A DNA stretch of 8,533 nt, from the NCBI GenBank assembly GCA_964449295.1, contig CAYUZN010000082.1, forward strand, positions 1-8,533, written 5' to 3'. The first letter of the stretch is position 1. Every line of letters begins with the position of its first letter. The notes beneath the pieces were generated by a model. That model was not told where the DNA came from, made no database searches, and saw nothing but the letters and a program-made list of their open reading frames with translations. Source of the DNA: CANJJB01 sp964449295 (GTDB lineage Bacteria > Chlamydiota > Chlamydiia > Chlamydiales > Rhabdochlamydiaceae). Positions 7,542 through 8,533 of this stretch are shown here, piece after piece. A program made the translations under genes and the position numbers.

Positions 7542-7543
7542 AT
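7515..7543 (+). promoter_or_regulatory. Candidate promoter for the coiled-coil gene
   Basis: TTGATT at 7515-7520 (4/6) and TAAAAT at 7538-7543 (5/6) are 17 bp apart. An alternative -10 box, TATAAA at 7536-7541, would leave a 15-bp spacer. Transcription would start around 7550, a little over 20 nt before the ATG at 7574. The -35 box and spacer fall inside the leader repeat, so the repeat may be a promoter or operator module. Confidence 0.4.
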
Positions 7544-7573
7544 TTCTTCTAAAAAATAAGTGGTTTTTAAATT

Positions 7574-8470
7574 ATGGCATCTCCAGTTGCTCCAGATTTC
7601 AAAATTTATCTTACTATGCCCCTTTCTCGTATTAATAAATTAAATACCAGCATTGTTGAATTAAAAAAAAAAGTAGATAATTTTGCTAAAAATTTTACCG
7701 AAATTGCAACATGTAAAACAGAAAGAGAGGATCTCACAAACAATCTCACAGGAAGAATACAAACAGTCTTTGGAAAAAACAAGGAATGGATAGAAAGCGG
7801 CTTATTTCAGAACTTAAACGCTAAGCGCGTGCCAAAAAATAAAGATTTGGAAGAGCAATTAAATAATATAGAAGAACTGTTAAGAGATTTTTTTTCTACT
7901 TATCCTCGAGAGATAGATCGATTAAAATCACAGATAGCGCTTATTGTAGCACAAATAAAGGAAATAAAAGAAATTTTAGAGCAAGAACAAGGTCTGCCCT
8001 TCAACAAAAAAGAGATGGATGATCGAATCAATGGGCTAAATGAAAGGGTAAAAGAGCAATTAAAAAATTATACAAGCCTAATTGAGGTTCACCAAAATTT
8101 GGCTCTTACTTTAAAGGAATCTTATCAGACAGACTGTCAGAGATTAGCACAAGCAATTCAATTGATTGAAAGAGCCCATATATGCTTGAAAGTGGCAAGC
8201 TTTTTTAAGCAAGCTCTTATACTGTCTCTTTTTGTTTTTACAGCATTTGTAGTTCTTAATCAAAGGAGACAATTTCCTTCAAAAATTTCACTCGATTTTC
8301 CTTTTAAAAATCCTCTTTTGACAACAATCGTCAAAGGTTTCTTAACAGCGCTGACTCCTGTTCTGTTTTTTAGTGATGAGATAATTACATTATCAACACT
8401 TAATAAGTGTCAGAAAATATTTACTAAACACTTATATTTATATAAAAATATTTTTAATTTATCTAATTAA
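7574..8470 (+). CDS. Unrecognised coiled-coil protein with two C-terminal hydrophobic segments
   Basis: I do not recognise this 298-residue protein. It has no signal peptide. Residues about 20-47, 89-137 and 145-200 are rich in Leu, Ile, Glu, Lys and Gln in heptad-like spacing and are probably coiled coils. Two hydrophobic segments follow at about 213-229 and 247-266, separated by a loop of about 17 residues, then a short basic tail. Paired hydrophobic segments in a protein without a signal peptide recall chlamydial inclusion-membrane (Inc) proteins, but that is inference, and an ordinary bacterial membrane protein is equally possible. The gene is visibly more A+T-rich than ftsH or pepF. A run of ten A at 7663-7672 falls in codons 30-33. 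Only a weak ribosome-binding site (AAGTGG near 7558) precedes the ATG. Near-identical leader repeats flank the gene. Confidence 0.75.
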   Translation: MASPVAPDFKIYLTMPLSRINKLNTSIVELKKKVDNFAKNFTEIATCKTEREDLTNNLTGRIQTVFGKNKEWIESGLFQNLNAKRVPKNKDLEEQLNNIEELLRDFFSTYPREIDRLKSQIALIVAQIKEIKEILEQEQGLPFNKKEMDDRINGLNERVKEQLKNYTSLIEVHQNLALTLKESYQTDCQRLAQAIQLIERAHICLKVASFFKQALILSLFVFTAFVVLNQRRQFPSKISLDFPFKNPLLTTIVKGFLTALTPVLFFSDEIITLSTLNKCQKIFTKHLYLYKNIFNLSN

Positions 8471-8473
8471 TTG

Positions 8474-8510
8474 TATTTTTCTATTGATTTTATTCTGTTA
8501 ATCAAATAAA
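8474..8510 (+). repeat. 37-bp leader repeat, copy 2
   Basis: This is the second copy of the element at 7505-7541, in the same orientation, starting 3 bp after the stop codon of the coiled-coil gene. It keeps TTGATT (8484-8489), and its inverted repeat is one base pair longer (TTGATT/AATCAA), but the TATAAA of copy 1 is AATAAA here. The remaining 23 bp to the window end contain no start codon, so any gene it serves begins outside. GTATTTTTCT, the start of this copy, recurs at 8520-8529. Confidence 0.85.
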
Positions 8511-8533
8511 TGTTTGACTGTATTTTTCTTTAT

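Noticed and set aside
8403..8435. 8-bp inverted repeat (ATAAGTGT / ACACTTAT) with a 17-nt loop at the 3' end of the coiled-coil gene
   Set aside because: It is A+T-rich, lies inside the coding region and has no clean T run after it, so a terminator call is not justified.
8444..8455. Perfect palindrome AAAAATATTTTT near the end of the coiled-coil gene
   Set aside because: It has no loop and pure A/T content, and such runs are expected by chance in this A+T-rich stretch.
8520..8533. Possible third copy of the leader repeat (GTATTTTTCT recurs at 8520-8529)
   Set aside because: Only 10 bases match before the sequences diverge, and the window ends at 8533, so it cannot be told from chance T-rich similarity.

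Overview
The window looks like chromosomal DNA of a member of the Chlamydiae, probably outside the family Chlamydiaceae (an amoeba- or arthropod-associated lineage). Three things point there: an LptF/LptG-type permease divergent from tilS, with ftsH directly downstream, which is the chlamydial order as I remember it; an FtsH of 910 residues with a periplasmic region of about 335 residues, a size I associate with chlamydial FtsH; and a short TilS of 323 residues. As I recall, pnp follows ftsH in Chlamydiaceae, whereas here ptsH follows, so the gene order right of ftsH has diverged. This placement rests on memory of families and gene order, not on a database search.

Layout. Positions 1-821 (minus) hold the N-terminal 273 codons of an LptF/LptG-family lipopolysaccharide-export permease that runs off the left edge. 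A 71-bp divergent spacer with a palindromic -10 box separates it from tilS (893-1864, plus), which is followed by ftsH (1934-4666, plus). ftsH ends 2 bp from the end of ptsH (4669-4959, minus; the phosphocarrier HPr). ptsH has its own near-consensus promoter, which overlaps the 3' end of an atypical short-chain dehydrogenase gene (5010-5612, minus). That gene is joined by a TAATG stop/start overlap to pepF (5612-7459, minus), an M3-family zinc oligopeptidase. Divergent from pepF is an A+T-rich gene for an unrecognised 298-residue protein (7574-8470, plus) with long predicted coiled coils and two C-terminal hydrophobic segments.

How they fit together. Most of the window is housekeeping: outer-membrane biogenesis (LptF/G), tRNA-Ile decoding (TilS), membrane protein quality control (FtsH), phosphotransfer signalling (HPr) and peptide turnover (PepF). 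The least ordinary part is the right end. A 37-bp element upstream of the coiled-coil gene recurs (34 of 37 identical) just after its stop codon, as if it were a shared promoter or operator for a series of related genes continuing beyond the window. No CRISPR array, transposon, rRNA or tRNA was seen, and no gene-free stretch exceeds about 115 bp.
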